This document shows positions 1 to 10,548 of a stretch of DNA of 64,000 bases, piece after piece. A program made the translations under genes and the position numbers. The notes under the pieces were generated by a model. It did no database searches, was not told the origin of the DNA, and worked only from the letters and a program-made list of their open reading frames with translations. The stretch covers positions 1,302,001 to 1,366,000 of the forward strand of contig OY723273.1 in the NCBI GenBank assembly GCA_963210315.1. The letters are read 5' to 3'. The DNA comes from Rhynchopus euleeides. Lineage: Eukaryota; Euglenozoa; Diplonemea; Diplonemida; Diplonemidae. Each line of letters starts with the position of its first letter. Within the stretch, counting starts at the first letter, position 1.

Positions 1-969
1 CAAAAGAAACCGACAACCCTTCTTCCCTTGGTTGTAGAGGATGTATGCGTAGATATTTGTGAGAAATTCAGGCAGTTGTTGATTCGCTGCCACCCCGATT
101 CAGGGCACGGATGGGTTTGCAACACACTTGAGGCTGTATGGAGGCAGTACGGTAGATGCAGACGGTCAATGAGTCTGCCTGAGACACCCTGACGATCGGG
201 TCCTGAACCAAGAGCTGCCTTGAACATGCTCGTGTGCGATGTGCACACCGCCTATCATGTGAACTGCTCGTTTGGACCCGATATCTGGATCAGTGTTTAA
301 CCTTTTGAGACCGGTGGGGGGGCGACTTAATTCACCGAAAATCCGGGATTTTGGCCACCTTCCCCAGTAAGGATTTTTCCACTCCACCAAAATCAGAATT
401 TCTTTTTATCGTACTGATCGAGAATTATTTAAGGCCCCTAAACAGAAAACCCACCTAAACTCCCGTGAAGTATTTTTGGATTAATTTACGGCGTAAAATA
501 ATTTTCGGATTAATTTACGCATTTATTTTCCGCCACCACCCTGGGGGTCGAGGGGCTGGCACAAGAGCGTCCTCGGGACCCACATGAGGCCCACCCCGAA
601 GGTGGCTGCTGAGCACCTGGACTTGTAGTACAGCCCAGAGCCTGGTATGACAAGGTGACCAACCCGACCGGTCGGTCGGCCTCTCGGGCCACCTCCCAAA
701 CAGGCACTTTTTCGACCAGAAACCCACGGAATGACCGTGGATCGGCCGTATCCCGCGATTTTTCACCGCCAGGTTGAATTCCGACCACCTGAAAAATCCG
801 CCTAAAATTTTCGGCAAAATCTCTTTGTCTCGAAAAAGTGTGTGAAAAATGCCAGATTGCAGCCCCCCACTCGTGACCACCCGCAGGATGAAAAATTGCT
901 GCAGCCCATCCCCACCCGCCCCAGCCCACCCGCCTTGCATAATCCTCGATACGTACGATAAAAACATGT
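1..969. other. Non-coding stretch, no gene seen
   Basis: No open frame here looks protein-like. Overlapping frames on the minus strand at 510-1075 arise from C/G-rich motif sequence rather than coding constraint. The first bases resemble the A-rich direct repeat found at 3217 and 3367. A short near-repeat, GGATTAATTTACG, occurs twice around 478-520. Confidence 0.6.
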
Positions 970-1336
970 ACCTGGGACCCCCCGTGTTTAAGTCCCCCCC
1001 CCTGGAGGCGATTTTCGGCCGGGGGGGACTTAAACACGGGGGGGGCGGACCTAAACACAGGGGGGGCTTAAACACGGGGGTGGCACAGTGGAGACCAAGA
1101 AGACCTCTTCCTCTGCTGTCGTAGGGGGGTAATTCCGGTCCGGATGAACTTTTGGCACCCCACTTTTCGACTCTGACAGCACCTGGAGGGCCTAGGGGCC
1201 ACCTGATGACCCTCCAGACCAGCCCACCCCCGTGTTTAGGTCCCCCTGTGTTTAAGTCCCCCCCCTGCCAGACCCCCAGGGGGGGACTTAAACACGGGGG
1301 TAAGGGGGGGGGACTTATACACGGGGGGTCCCAGGT
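970..1336. mobile_element. Small fold-back (MITE-like) element with 31-bp inverted ends
   Basis: The left end starts ACCTGGGACCCCCCGTGT at 970. The right end, ending at 1336, is its reverse complement with about one mismatch over 31 bases. Internally the motif CCCCCGTGTTTAAGTCCCCC recurs several times in both orientations (about 981-1000, 1020-1045, 1228-1262, 1278-1325). A TA dinucleotide borders both ends, so the duplication may be TA. No coding capacity. The superfamily cannot be assigned from so little sequence. Confidence 0.65.
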
Positions 1337-1343
1337 ATTGGAT

Positions 1344-1475
1344 TTAAATACTGCGGGTTAATCTACTCCCAGGGGTCAGGACCCCTCGTTTGGGTGTATT
1401 TCACTCGCTTCGCTCGTGAAATACACCCACTCGGGGTCCTGACCCCTGGTCGTAAATTAAGGCCGCAGTATTTAA
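1344..1475. repeat. Long near-perfect hairpin
   Basis: Nested palindrome. The outer arms are TTAAATACTGCGG and its complement CCGCAGTATTTAA. The middle arms are CCAGGGGTCAGGACCCC and complement. The inner arms are GGGTGTATTTCAC and complement, around a short loop rich in TCGC/GCTC. Probably a fold-back element next to the 970-1336 element. Confidence 0.7.
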
Positions 1476-2150
1476 CGCTAATAATATATATTATGGTGAA
1501 CTGCGTTGTTTCAGAACGATCCGAGAATCAACTTTTTTTTGAGAAAAAAATATTTTTTTTTTCACGGCCGGCCACTCGCAATGACCACCCAAAATATTTT
1601 TGGGCGGTTATGGGGCCCAAGCACACATCTGAACCAGACCCCCAGATCTGAGAAAAAAGTCCGAAAAATGCGTTTTTCGGGCAGAACGGGGACAGCGCAT
1701 TCCACGATGCCAAGATTTTCTGAAAAATTCCAAAAAATTCGACTTTTGCCTGCTGACCCAATATTCTGGTGAAAAAGGTGTAAAATGCAGGGTCTGTGGG
1801 GTCGGGTCACCAGACCCAGATGTGACTTTCGGGCAGTTTTGGGACATATCTTTCCAGAAACACGTTTTTTGGGTGCCTGGGGGTGTTTCGAGGCCATTTC
1901 TGTGGCCACAGATGCAGGACCCCCGGGTGGCCAAAAACCACCAAAAACCTGGAAATAGGTGGACTCCATATTTGGTCTCGGCAGGAAAATTTTTCAATTT
2001 TGGACTTTTTTCGAAAAATTTGTTGTCGTGAAACGCGCTGCTCTGGCCGTTTCCGAGAATATTTTTTTTTCCGAAAAAAAATTTTCTGGCGATAGTGGGG
2101 CTATTTATGTAAATTGAGAAGGCCTCTCCAGGTTGTGTTACGCAGCCCAG
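1476..2150. other. Non-coding, A/T-homopolymer rich
   Basis: Runs of T and A (8-11 bases) alternate with CGAAAAA-type words. The open frames on the minus strand here (up to 192 codons) are low-complexity Phe/Lys/Ser translations of these runs and no conserved domain is visible. Probably transposon-derived. Confidence 0.5.
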
Positions 2151-2154
2151 TTTT

Positions 2155-3156
2155 TTGCACCCCCCCGGATTTTCCCGGTTGCCCATGGGGTATCGTGCTT
2201 CGCCTCAGGGAGCTCAAGCTGTGACTGCGGCGCTCGCAGGCGCGGCGCGTGACCCGAGTGTGGCGAGTGTTGTATGGATCGACAACACAGTGTTCGCCGG
2301 GACGGATCGCACTGCGGTGGCCGCGTCTTGCCGCGCTTTCCGGGAGCTGTGCGCGAGGTACGATGTGATAATCGGGAGCTCCATGGAGCCCACACAACGC
2401 GGGGTATCGCTTGGGTTGGAGTTCGACCTGGCGAGGCACTGCTGGAGACCGAAACCCGAGTGGGTCCAGCAGGTCGTGCCCCTCTGCTCCGCCATCCTCG
2501 AGCAGCGTTGCGCAGAGCTGAGAGTCTGGTGGCGTTTCTGCGGCATTGTGATGTGGCATCGTCACTGCCGCCTCGAAGGCTTATTACCTGTAATCGACTT
2601 GTTACGTTGGATGTCCACCACCGCGAGCCAGGGATATGGGCAGCAGTTCTGGCTGACCTCTGTCGAGCTGGCAGTTGCGGCGCGCGAGTGCATGAAACGC
2701 GAGGTAACGGCCATGGCCTGCAACAACTGGGTGCAGTGGAATCCCCCACAGGGCCCTGAGGTATGGGCTGACTCCGACGCGAGCTCAGTGGGGTGGGCTG
2801 TATTCCTCTCGAAGTCGCAGCACGCATGCGGCGTGTTCTCACGTTCCCTCTTGGGCGCTCCCATATACCTCAAAGAGCTGGTGGCTGTGTATGCTGCGGT
2901 CGAGTTCATCCTCAGGATTCGTCCTGGCACAAGACGCATCCGCATCAGATGCGACAACACAGCGGTCGTGTCCATCGTGTCGAGAGGATACTCCCTGGAT
3001 GAAGCAGCGTTGCCGTGGTGCATGCGCATCGAGGACATGCTCCACACACATGGGACGTCTTGCGCGATCGAGTACGTGCCATCTGCTCGCAATCTCGCCC
3101 ATCAACTAACGCGCCTGCGCTTTCAGTATCGCTGGGCTGCTACACATACCGCATGA
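2155..3156 (+). pseudogene. 5'-truncated DIRS/VIPER-like reverse transcriptase-RNase H
   Basis: Retroelement polymerase fragment of 333 codons, open without ATG from 2155 (first ATG 2185). It begins inside the RT palm with RLPMGYRASPQGAQ, followed by the catalytic-loop equivalent VVWIDNTVFAG, a D-N rather than the usual D-D. RNase H follows: VWADSDASSVGWAVF (first Asp), YLKELVAVYAAVEF (Glu), IRCDNTAVVSIV (Asp), then VPSARNLAHQLTRL, where a late Asp is expected but His is seen. The LPMG...RNase H arrangement without a protease or Ty3-type integrase fits DIRS/VIPER/Ngaro-type elements. The tyrosine recombinase and gag are absent. Upstream is A/T-rich non-coding DNA, so this is a truncated relic. 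Subfamily assignment is inference. Confidence 0.7.
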
Positions 3157-3216
3157 AAAGCTGAAACAAAAAGTGGTGGGGGGAGAAGGGGGGGGGGGGG
3201 GAAGTGTAATCTGACC

Positions 3217-3407
3217 GGTTGCACAAACAAAACAAAAGAAACCCGGCAATCCTTTTTTGTGTCAAACGCACCGTGCTCACGGAAGGCGTTCAGAACTAAA
3301 AAGGTTGCAGTGGGAGCAATGTTTTGTTCACCTACACTCCACGCCCCAACGTGCAGGTGACCAGAAGGTTGCACAAACAAAACAAAAGAAACCCGGCAAT
3401 CCTTTTT
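3217..3407. repeat. Pair of 41-bp direct repeats
   Basis: A block starting GGTTGCACAAACAAAACAAA occurs at 3217-3257 and again at 3367-3407, 150 bp apart, nearly identical. The second copy lies just 5' of the LINE fragment. Similar A-rich words occur at position 1 and near 5867. May reflect target duplication or LINE 5' sequence. Confidence 0.6.
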
Positions 3408-3467
3408 CGAAACATGGCGAAAACGCGCTTTTTCGAGACCAAAACAATTCACCATAAAAAGAAGAGG

Positions 3468-5697
3468 CGCATGGAGCAGCTCATGCTCGACGACGCCTAC
3501 CCACAGGTGGAGGGGCACTGCGCGAACCAGGCAGGGTTCCAGCGGCTGAGATCGACAACCGACCAACTAGCCTACATCACCCAAACAGCGACGGACGCCC
3601 TCTCCTCCGGAAAGGCAGCTGTCACCCTGTACTTCGACCTCGAGAAAGCCTTCGACAAGGTCAGCAAGCACGCAGTCATCAACAGTGTCAGACGGAAGGG
3701 CTTCCCCCCGAAATTCACCAGATGGCTACACAACTACCTCAGCAACCGCCGAGCCGCCGCACAGGTGCACGGGGTAAGAAGCGACTACTACGACTTCAAC
3801 AACGGGGTCCCGCAGGGAACAGTGCTCTCGCCCCTGCTCTTCAACTGCGTGATGGACGATGTATCTCGAGCCATCACCGCCTCCCCTAACATCCACCCAG
3901 CGGTGTTCGCAGATGACATCGCAGTACTCGTCGTCGGGGACAACTACACTGAAGCCCTAAGCACCGCACAGGGCGTCATATCCACACTCGCCGCCGAAAT
4001 CCCACTCCACGGGCTGCAGCTCTCCCCCAGTAAATGCTGCTACACGCTGATGGGAACGACGCCCGCAGCGTTGGGCGAGCACAGACGCATGGAGCTCCCA
4101 GACGGCACCCCCCTCCAGCACGAATCGACAGCGAAGTACCTCGGGGTCTACATCGATGCCTGCCACACGATGACAGACCACGTCGACCACGTCGTGACCA
4201 CCTGCATGCGACGCCTGAGCATTCTGCGTATGTTGGCAGGCACTGACTGGGGCTCAAGTGGAGACACGCTGCGCCAGGCCTACCTGACATATGTCTACCC
4301 CATCCTGATGTACGCCGCCAGCGTCTACACCCCTGGCCTGTCCACGAAGAACCTCAAACGCCTGCGAGATGTCCACCGCATGGCAGCCCTGATCATCACG
4401 GGCTGTATGAAGAACACCAGCACGGCAAAGCTCCTCTGGGAATCACACCTGCGAGACCTCGACCTCGACTTCAAGGTCGCGGTGTGCACAGACCACGAAC
4501 GCTTCCGCCGCGTGCCCCACTCCCCAGGATACCGGGCGCAACTAAACACCGGGAACACGGGAGGCAGCTGGCTACATCAGGCACGGAGTCTGGTGAAATC
4601 CTCGAAGGTCGACGGGCGCACCCCCCCTGCTGGCCCCCCTGCATGCAGCACACCCCATCCCCCCCTGGGAATGGAGCCTGGTGCTGCCACGAGTGCACAT
4701 CCTGGCGACGCTGCCGGGGCTCACCGCCCCAAAGGCCGCCACCCCGAAAGACACCCTCCGGGACCTGGCAGAGCAGACCATCCAGGCCCTCCCGACATGC
4801 GCCTGGCATGTGTACACCGACGGGTCAGTCTCCAACTCCACATCGCGGCAACAGCAGGGCGGCGCAGGAGCAGCGGTGTACAGCATGCCGGAGGGCCGCC
4901 TCAGGAAAAAGCTCGCCTGGCCGGCAGGACTCCGCTGCATCAGCTACCAGGCGGAGCTGGTGGCCATCAGAGAATCCCTCGCTCACCTATGCACCCTGGT
5001 ATCCCCAGGCGAAACGATCGCCATCCTCACAGACTCGCAGAGCGCACTGAACGCGCTGCTGAGCGGCCCGCAGCGAGCGAGAGGATCCACCGAATGGGAC
5101 ATCTGGAGGTGGTTGAACGAGCTCGCCCAAACCCACGATGTCACCACCCACCTCCGCTACATCCCGTCACACGTTGGGGTAGCAGGGAACGAACTCGCTG
5201 ACAAACAGGCGCAAATCGGTGCCTTCCGGCCGCAGATGGAACCGGTTAGCCTCGCGTCGGCTCGTGTCGTCCTCCGCCGACACATCTACAACGACGCAAC
5301 GGTGCCCCGCACGGACAGCGTGTACGCGTACCGTTCGGGAATCGGGGAGACGCGACTGCAACGCCCCGACCTCCGCATGGAGGGACTCACCCGCTTAGGG
5401 GAAACCACCATCCGCCGACTCCGGGCCGACCACCACCGCCTGGTCTACGACCATGACATCCCGGGCACGGCACAACCACCTTGCCAACCCTGCCTGAAGC
5501 ATGCGCCGGGCCACCCCCCGCCTGGGGTCTCACTGAAGCACCTCTTCTTCGGCTGCCCCGCGACAGCGTCGGCCCGACACCACCTCACAGCCACAAACGT
5601 GCACAACCTGCTGTTGCACAACTGCAAGGAGGCGCTGCGCTACCTGGCCGAGGCAGGGGTAACGGAGCACGGCGAGAAGGACTACCTGAACGCGTGA
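3468..5697 (+). pseudogene. LINE (ingi/L1Tc-like) RT-RNase H, 5' truncated and frameshifted
   Basis: Non-LTR retrotransposon ORF missing its endonuclease. The RT lies in the frame of 3324-5201: NQAGFQRLRSTTDQLAYI, LYFDLEKAFDKVSKHAVI, GVPQGTVLSPLLFN and the catalytic box AVFADDIAVLVVG are all present. After a run of seven C at 4621-4627 the reading continues in the next frame to the TGA at 5695. That part holds an RNase H with its four acidic residues: YTDGSVS, YQAELVAI, LTDSQSAL, NELADKQ. A C-terminal Cys/His cluster (CQPC...H...C near 5490-5556) resembles the tail of ingi/I-clade LINEs. The single frame change in a homopolymer could be decay or a sequencing slip. Clade assignment is from memory of motifs. 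Confidence 0.85.
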
Positions 5698-6509
5698 ACC
5701 AAATAACATCATCAGAGAACAAGGGCTTCGGCCCGACCTCCCAGCACCCCCCCCCCCCCCCCATCCCAGCCCCACGTCACTTACCACAGGCCGCCAGGCG
5801 CGTCAGCGTCGGCGACCGCCCGCCCCCAGTCTGAGAGGCATCAGCCGAATCTCGGTGGAGGCGGGCACAAAACAAAAGGGAGAGTCGTCACTGTGCATAT
5901 CAGCACGGTCCCGCCCTCTGTGCCAGACCAACACACCACCAAAGGAAAAGAGGAAGAGGCGACGTAAGGCAATGCCTCCGTGCGGCCAGGAGAACACGAA
6001 ATAGCGACCCCCTCTACGGGGAATGCTACGAGCACGGCCAAAAATCGTTCAAAATCGTTCAAAAAAAATCGAGGAAAAAGGTGGAGTACAGTCCCTGTTA
6101 CTGGTAATGGAGAAAAATATCCCCAAAACCCAAAAAAACGCGATTTTCGGGATTTTCCGAAAAAGTGCATTTTTCTTCCTTGCAACCGATGTTGTCGGGA
6201 GACCGCATCGTAATTTTTCTCTTGCTTCTTTGCAACGTTCTGCGACATCTGAGTTCACCATAAAAAAAATCGATCAAAAATTCGTAGTGGAAAGCATATG
6301 GTTGCCCAGTGCGAAAAAAATTGACTTTTCGACACACATGTGTGTCGCTAGGTACCTAAAGGTTAAGATACTGTTATGAAAAACGGGGCTTAGCCCCGGT
6401 CAGGGGCCGAGCCCGTCAGGTTACGCATTTCACCAACACCTTTTTCAGCCAAAAACGAACCACCGCACATTGGACCTCCTCTCATATTTGTTTGCTATAA
6501 TCTGCCCAG
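5698..6509. other. LINE 3' flank and non-coding sequence
   Basis: C-rich tract at 5746-5762, then A-rich words with repeated AAAAATCG and CGAAAAA motifs from 6035 to 6330. No protein-like frame is convincing on either strand. Confidence 0.5.
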
Positions 6510-6645
6510 GTCATAGTGTCATAACGGCCGTCATGGAGGGAGTGGATTTTCTGAGAATTCACTACCTCAGTTCCCGCTACCGAAATATAAAAACGGCCGT
6601 TTTCATGTTTTGTTGGCGAAAAAACGGCCGTTTTTTCCCCCCTCC
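6510..6645. repeat. AACGGCCGTT palindrome cluster (left)
   Basis: Three copies of the palindrome ACGGCCGT, at about 6522, 6592 and 6624, the latter two flanked by A and T runs to give AAAAACGGCCGTTTT. A matching cluster sits at 8090-8180. Together they bracket a decayed minus-strand gene and may be terminal or subterminal repeats of one element. Confidence 0.5.
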
Positions 6646-6889
6646 TATTTTCCTTTGGAGATTCGCCTCCTGCTTACCGTACCGAGCTGAGGAAACACAC
6701 TTGACAACTCCCTGTTGCCTGCACATGACATTGGGCACTGCGATTCTCTGTCGACTGTACAAAGAAAAATGGCTTCCGCCCTGCCTGTCGCTCGACAAGC
6801 AGCAGACACCCGAGAGCAGAGAGGAGTGTAGCAGCCCGGTTCGCCCCCGGGTTGTCCCAGAAATCCAGCACACCCTCGGAACGTGGTGG

Positions 6890-8080
6890 CCTAGTCGTAG
6901 ATCACCCAGGCCCTGCTCGTGACCTCCCCGAAACAGAGGGGAGGTGGCACCGGAGTTCTGACACCCCTACGACTCATGCGGCCGTACGCGCTCGGGCACA
7001 GACGGCGGACCGCAAACCAGAAGGACTTCCCTGATTCCGTGCCGTCCCACCTTCTGCGCATGCGGTCGCCAGCCCAGGCCAGCTCCCCTGCCAGGGGCAC
7101 TGGGGGGTCGTACTTCCCCACCTCAGACACTTTCTCGATGACATTCTCAATGTCGGTGTACACTGCGTCGACAGGGGCACGCCGTTGGCACACCCAGCTG
7201 CGCATCGCAGTACTTCTGGAGCAGCGATGCGAGGGGTGCCGTCAGGCGGACGGCGGCCTGCAGGTGGGACTCGAGCCCAGCGATTTCGTGGGCATCTCTG
7301 CCAAACGCAGAAGCGACGCACACGTAGCAGGGCCGCTGTCCTGCAGCGGGCCCGGAAGATTGTATAAATGCCCGGGGACGTGGTGCAAGGTGCAGATCCA
7401 CTCAAGCGGTGCAGGTAGTGTGTGTCGGAGAGAAGCGGGATCGCACGGCCGGTGGTGCCGTCTTGCTCGCCTGCTTCTCCCTCTCAGCTGCGTCAGAGAT
7501 GTGGCACAGCACATCCTTCAGCGCCAGTGCGGTCGTGAACCCATCCAGCTGGTGCTGCATATTGCCCGGGATGATCGCCCGTGCCTTCGGGAATAAATCA
7601 GCGAAGGCGGTGTCCTTCTCATCCGGGGTGCTGTCGCCGATGTCAAGGGAAAGCTCTGTCGGAAGAGCCCTGATACCAGTGAGCGACACCCACCTCTGCC
7701 TGCACGGTCATCCACGACACATGTGCCTAGATTGGCCGCAACCATGTTCAGCCCCTCCTCGGGACACACTTCTTGACAGCATCATGCACCATGCCAGCCA
7801 GTGATCCGGTGAACAACGCACCCCGGGCGATCCGAAGTTGCAAGCCTGCCACTGAGGGTATCGCACTCCGACAGCGCCAGCTGTTTCCCTGGCTCTGCAC
7901 TTTCAACGCTGCGTTCTTCTTCTTCTTGATATGGCGCGGTCCGTCAAAGTGGTCCACGAAGTCTGAACTCTTCGCATCATACTTGAAGGCGCGCTCACAA
8001 TGCTTGCTGCAGGGTATCCCTTGCAGTGGGGAGGCACTCCTGGTGGTGGGATCTCGCCTGCTGACCCACGCCCCATACAA
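6890..8080 (-). pseudogene. Decayed minus-strand gene with BED/C2H2-like start, possibly a transposase
   Basis: Read on the minus strand from about 8080 down, protein-like segments continue through several frames. The first is CSKHCERAFKYDAKS followed by DHFDGPRHIKKKKN, a Cys/Cys...His/His pattern like a BED or C2H2 finger. Later segments include LFPKARAIIPGNMQHQLDGF, ALALKDVLCHISDAAEREKQ, GRDAHEIAGLESHLQAAV and NVIEKVSEVGKYDPPVPLAG. At least two frame changes and in-frame stops break it. The N-terminal finger and the bracketing AACGGCCGTT repeats suggest a class II transposon gene, but no DDE catalytic motif was recognised. Confidence 0.45.
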
Positions 8081-8089
8081 AATTCCCAG

Positions 8090-8180
8090 GTAAAAAAAAC
8101 GGCCGTTTTTTAAAATGCTGAAAATCAGCGGCCGTTTTTGCAAGTCCACAAAATACAAGGGATTTTTTAAAACGGCCGCT
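8090..8180. repeat. AACGGCCGTT palindrome cluster (right)
   Basis: AAAAAAACGGCCGTTTTTT near 8095-8113, then two degenerate copies containing CGGCCG (about 8130 and 8173). Counterpart of the cluster at 6510-6645 on the other side of the decayed gene. Confidence 0.5.
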
Positions 8181-8699
8181 ATGCAACCATGGCAGGTATA
8201 AAAAAACTGTTGGCAGCGCACTTATGGACACGCATACACGCACAGGTGCGCATACACAAGCGCCCTTCAAATTCTCAAAAGAAACAAAACGTGGTCTGGT
8301 TGGGGCGCGGGATTGCTATACCGGGTTGCAAAGGCCCTGAAGCCAGCGGATACCTTCACAGTGATTGCAGAAGTGCGGTCACCGTGTTCAAAATGTTATT
8401 CAAAACCCAACCGGCATGGTGTTCCTTCCAGCTTTGGTAAGACAGCTAGCTCGTGGTGTCACGGCAGCGTTCGGTATCCTTCACACATGCATCCATGCAC
8501 TGTTCGTACCATTTCTGTTGGAGTTCAGCCAGACCAAAGAAACCTTCTCCAGGCTGGGTGAACGGGACTCGTGTTCACACATTTACCTTCGCACAGCCGC
8601 CCGCCCCCCCAGCACTCCAACAAGGACATTCCTGTTTCAGCCTGTGCCCCCCCCCCCTCCCATATTTTTTAGTGCTTTGACAACCAATGCCTTCTGGCA

Positions 8700-9427
8700 G
8701 CTGCATTGTACATTCCCAGCAGGTCAAGATACCAGCAAAAGTGGCCCGGTCCCAGGCACGACCTTGAACTGCCCGGGACGGCTTCCCCAGACCATGACGG
8801 CTTGCGTCAGGAGTCTGAAACGGCCGGTGTGGGCAAGCTTCAAAATGTCTGGGGGTAGCTAATCCAGACTCTGGTTGGCGCTCGAAGTCCCCACTGATCG
8901 CAGTTTGAATGACTCCATGATATCGTGTATGTACGGCCTTGCCCAGAAATCTGTCGGGAAGACACCGAGTGTTGGTGCCGCAAACAGACCCCTTGTCACC
9001 GAGATACGAGGATCCCGCGCCGCTCTTGATAGTATGATTTGGTTCTGAAAAGGAAACGTAGGCTGTCGGCGCGACGAAGACACAAAGAAGCCACACTGAT
9101 GTTATCAAAAATGCCAAATTGCGTAGTTTGTGCGGACTTCGTACACATAGCCATAATGTCACTTTTTAATTCTCTCTGGTGGTAGAACAATGCTACCTCC
9201 AATGCTAACTCCTGCCGAGCCCAGACTGCACCAATACGGCCGCTAGCCTTGTCCCAGAACTTCTGCTGCCCATTTCCTGATGTAGGGGCCCTCAGCTTGT
9301 CCCGGCACCCCTCAGACTTTCTGTTTTGCAGGGAGTCACTCTCCTGACTGCTGCGATGCGAAAGGGCCTGTCTCTGAAGTGGCTTTAGGAGCCTGGCTCG
9401 AGACCCACCCTGCGGAGATTGGTGCAC
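8700..9427 (-). pseudogene. Possible decayed coding fragment, unknown
   Basis: The minus-strand frame 9427-8996 has a normal protein composition, e.g. GNGQQKFWDKASGRIGAVWA and ELALEVALFYHQRELKSDIM. An adjacent frame continues with VFPTDFWARPYIHDIMESFK (near 8890-8960). No family was recognised, no start context is convincing, and the frame breaks, so this is given as a probable relic only. Confidence 0.25.
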
Positions 9428-9860
9428 TGGTCGGCGTGCAGTTGGAGTTCAAATGCATCGCTTGCCCCTGTGTGGCTGCGAATATCACGCTTGCATGCAC
9501 TCCGTGTCACCCCACCTTCCCCACAGAGACGCCAAAGTCGGATGGCACCAGGACACATCAGCGGTCCTTCAGCTCCTCGCTGCCAGCTGCCTGCTCCCGG
9601 CTGGCTGCAGAGATTGTGTTCGTTCGGCAGACACACCTCTCTCTCGTCACAACCCAGGTGATACAGAGTTGTCTCTGACTGGGATGCGACATTTTTTGCA
9701 TCATTTTTCAGTTATTTTTAGCCAATTACTGGTACCGCCTCGTGACAAAATTACCAAGTGACATTACAAGGCCATATTGCGTAGTTCGTGGGCACATTGT
9801 ACGAAGCGTTTTCGGTCACACCAGACACACGCCATTTTTTTTGGATTTGCCAGTGATTTA
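9428..9860. other. Spacer, no gene seen
   Basis: No convincing coding frame. Holds CCATATTGCGTAGTTCGTGG at 9772, a variant of a word also at 9114, 42540 and 43470, and AAGTGACATTA at 9756, whose inverse occurs near 9153-9164. Confidence 0.4.
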
Positions 9861-10540
9861 CAGGGGTGGAGCTTGAAATATGGGGTTGCGGGCTGGATCG
9901 GGTCAGATCAGGTCAGCCAATTTTTTCTCACTGAATGGGTTCCCCCCCGGTTCGTCTCAGAGATCAGTGCTCGGGCCCAGCCTCCCGCGAGGGTACCGGA
10001 ACTGATATGCAGCCCCGGACGCGCAAGGACTTGGTTACAAGACAAACACAAGCCATAGGGGGAGTCTGGGGGACGGAGCCCCCAGCCGCCGGAGGCCACG
10101 GTAGTGAACATCTGTGACTTGCGGGCGTACGGATTCTGTGTGAGTTGGCTGCGTCCTCCTGAGGATACTGAGGGCGGTCTGTACTCCATTCCCTGATGTA
10201 AAGGGCTTGGGTACAAGACAGGCACATGCCACAGGGGGGTCTGGGGGGCGGAGCCCCCCAGCCGCCGGAGGCCACGGTAGTAAACGTCTGTTGCACGGGA
10301 CGGGTTGGGCAGCTTCATTTGTCCTCTATTGTGACTGTTTGAGGCCTGTGCTCATGTCGCTGGGTCACTTTGCTCACGAAACGCCTCCTGGTCACCTTGA
10401 GACCCCAAGGCGAGGAGCCAACTTTTCCGGTTTCCCGAAAATCTATATTTTTTTTCTTTTTACCCCTGACCTGATTTTTTGTGAGGGCCTGCAGAAAATC
10501 AGGTCAGCTGACCCGAAAAAACCCCCAAGCTCCACCCCTG
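9861..10540. mobile_element. Non-autonomous hAT-like element with 8-bp target duplication
   Basis: The left end CAGGGGTGGAGCTTG (9861-9875) and right end CAAGCTCCACCCCTG (10526-10540) are perfect 15-bp inverted repeats with the CAGGG...CCCTG ends typical of hAT elements. AGTGATTT flanks both sides (9852-9859 and 10541-10548), one extra A separating it on the left: an 8-bp target-site duplication. Subterminal inverted words (ATCAGGTCAGC) near 9908 and 10497 support one unit. No transposase inside. It carries a copy of the GC-rich composite repeat at 10057-10288. Confidence 0.75.
10057..10288 (+). repeat. GC-rich composite repeat, copy 1
   Basis: Two blocks of the hairpin-forming word GGCGGAGCCCCCCAGCCGCC followed by GGAGGCCACGGTAGT, separated by a spacer containing GAGTTGGCTGCGTCCTCCTG. 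The same block-spacer-block arrangement recurs at 12181-12463 and, in reverse, at 54487-54715. Confidence 0.75.
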
Positions 10541-10548
10541 AGTGATTT

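Noticed and set aside
510..1075. Overlapping minus-strand frames of about 185 codons
   Set aside because: Driven by the CCCCCGTGTTTAAG repeat motif and its flanks; not protein-like.
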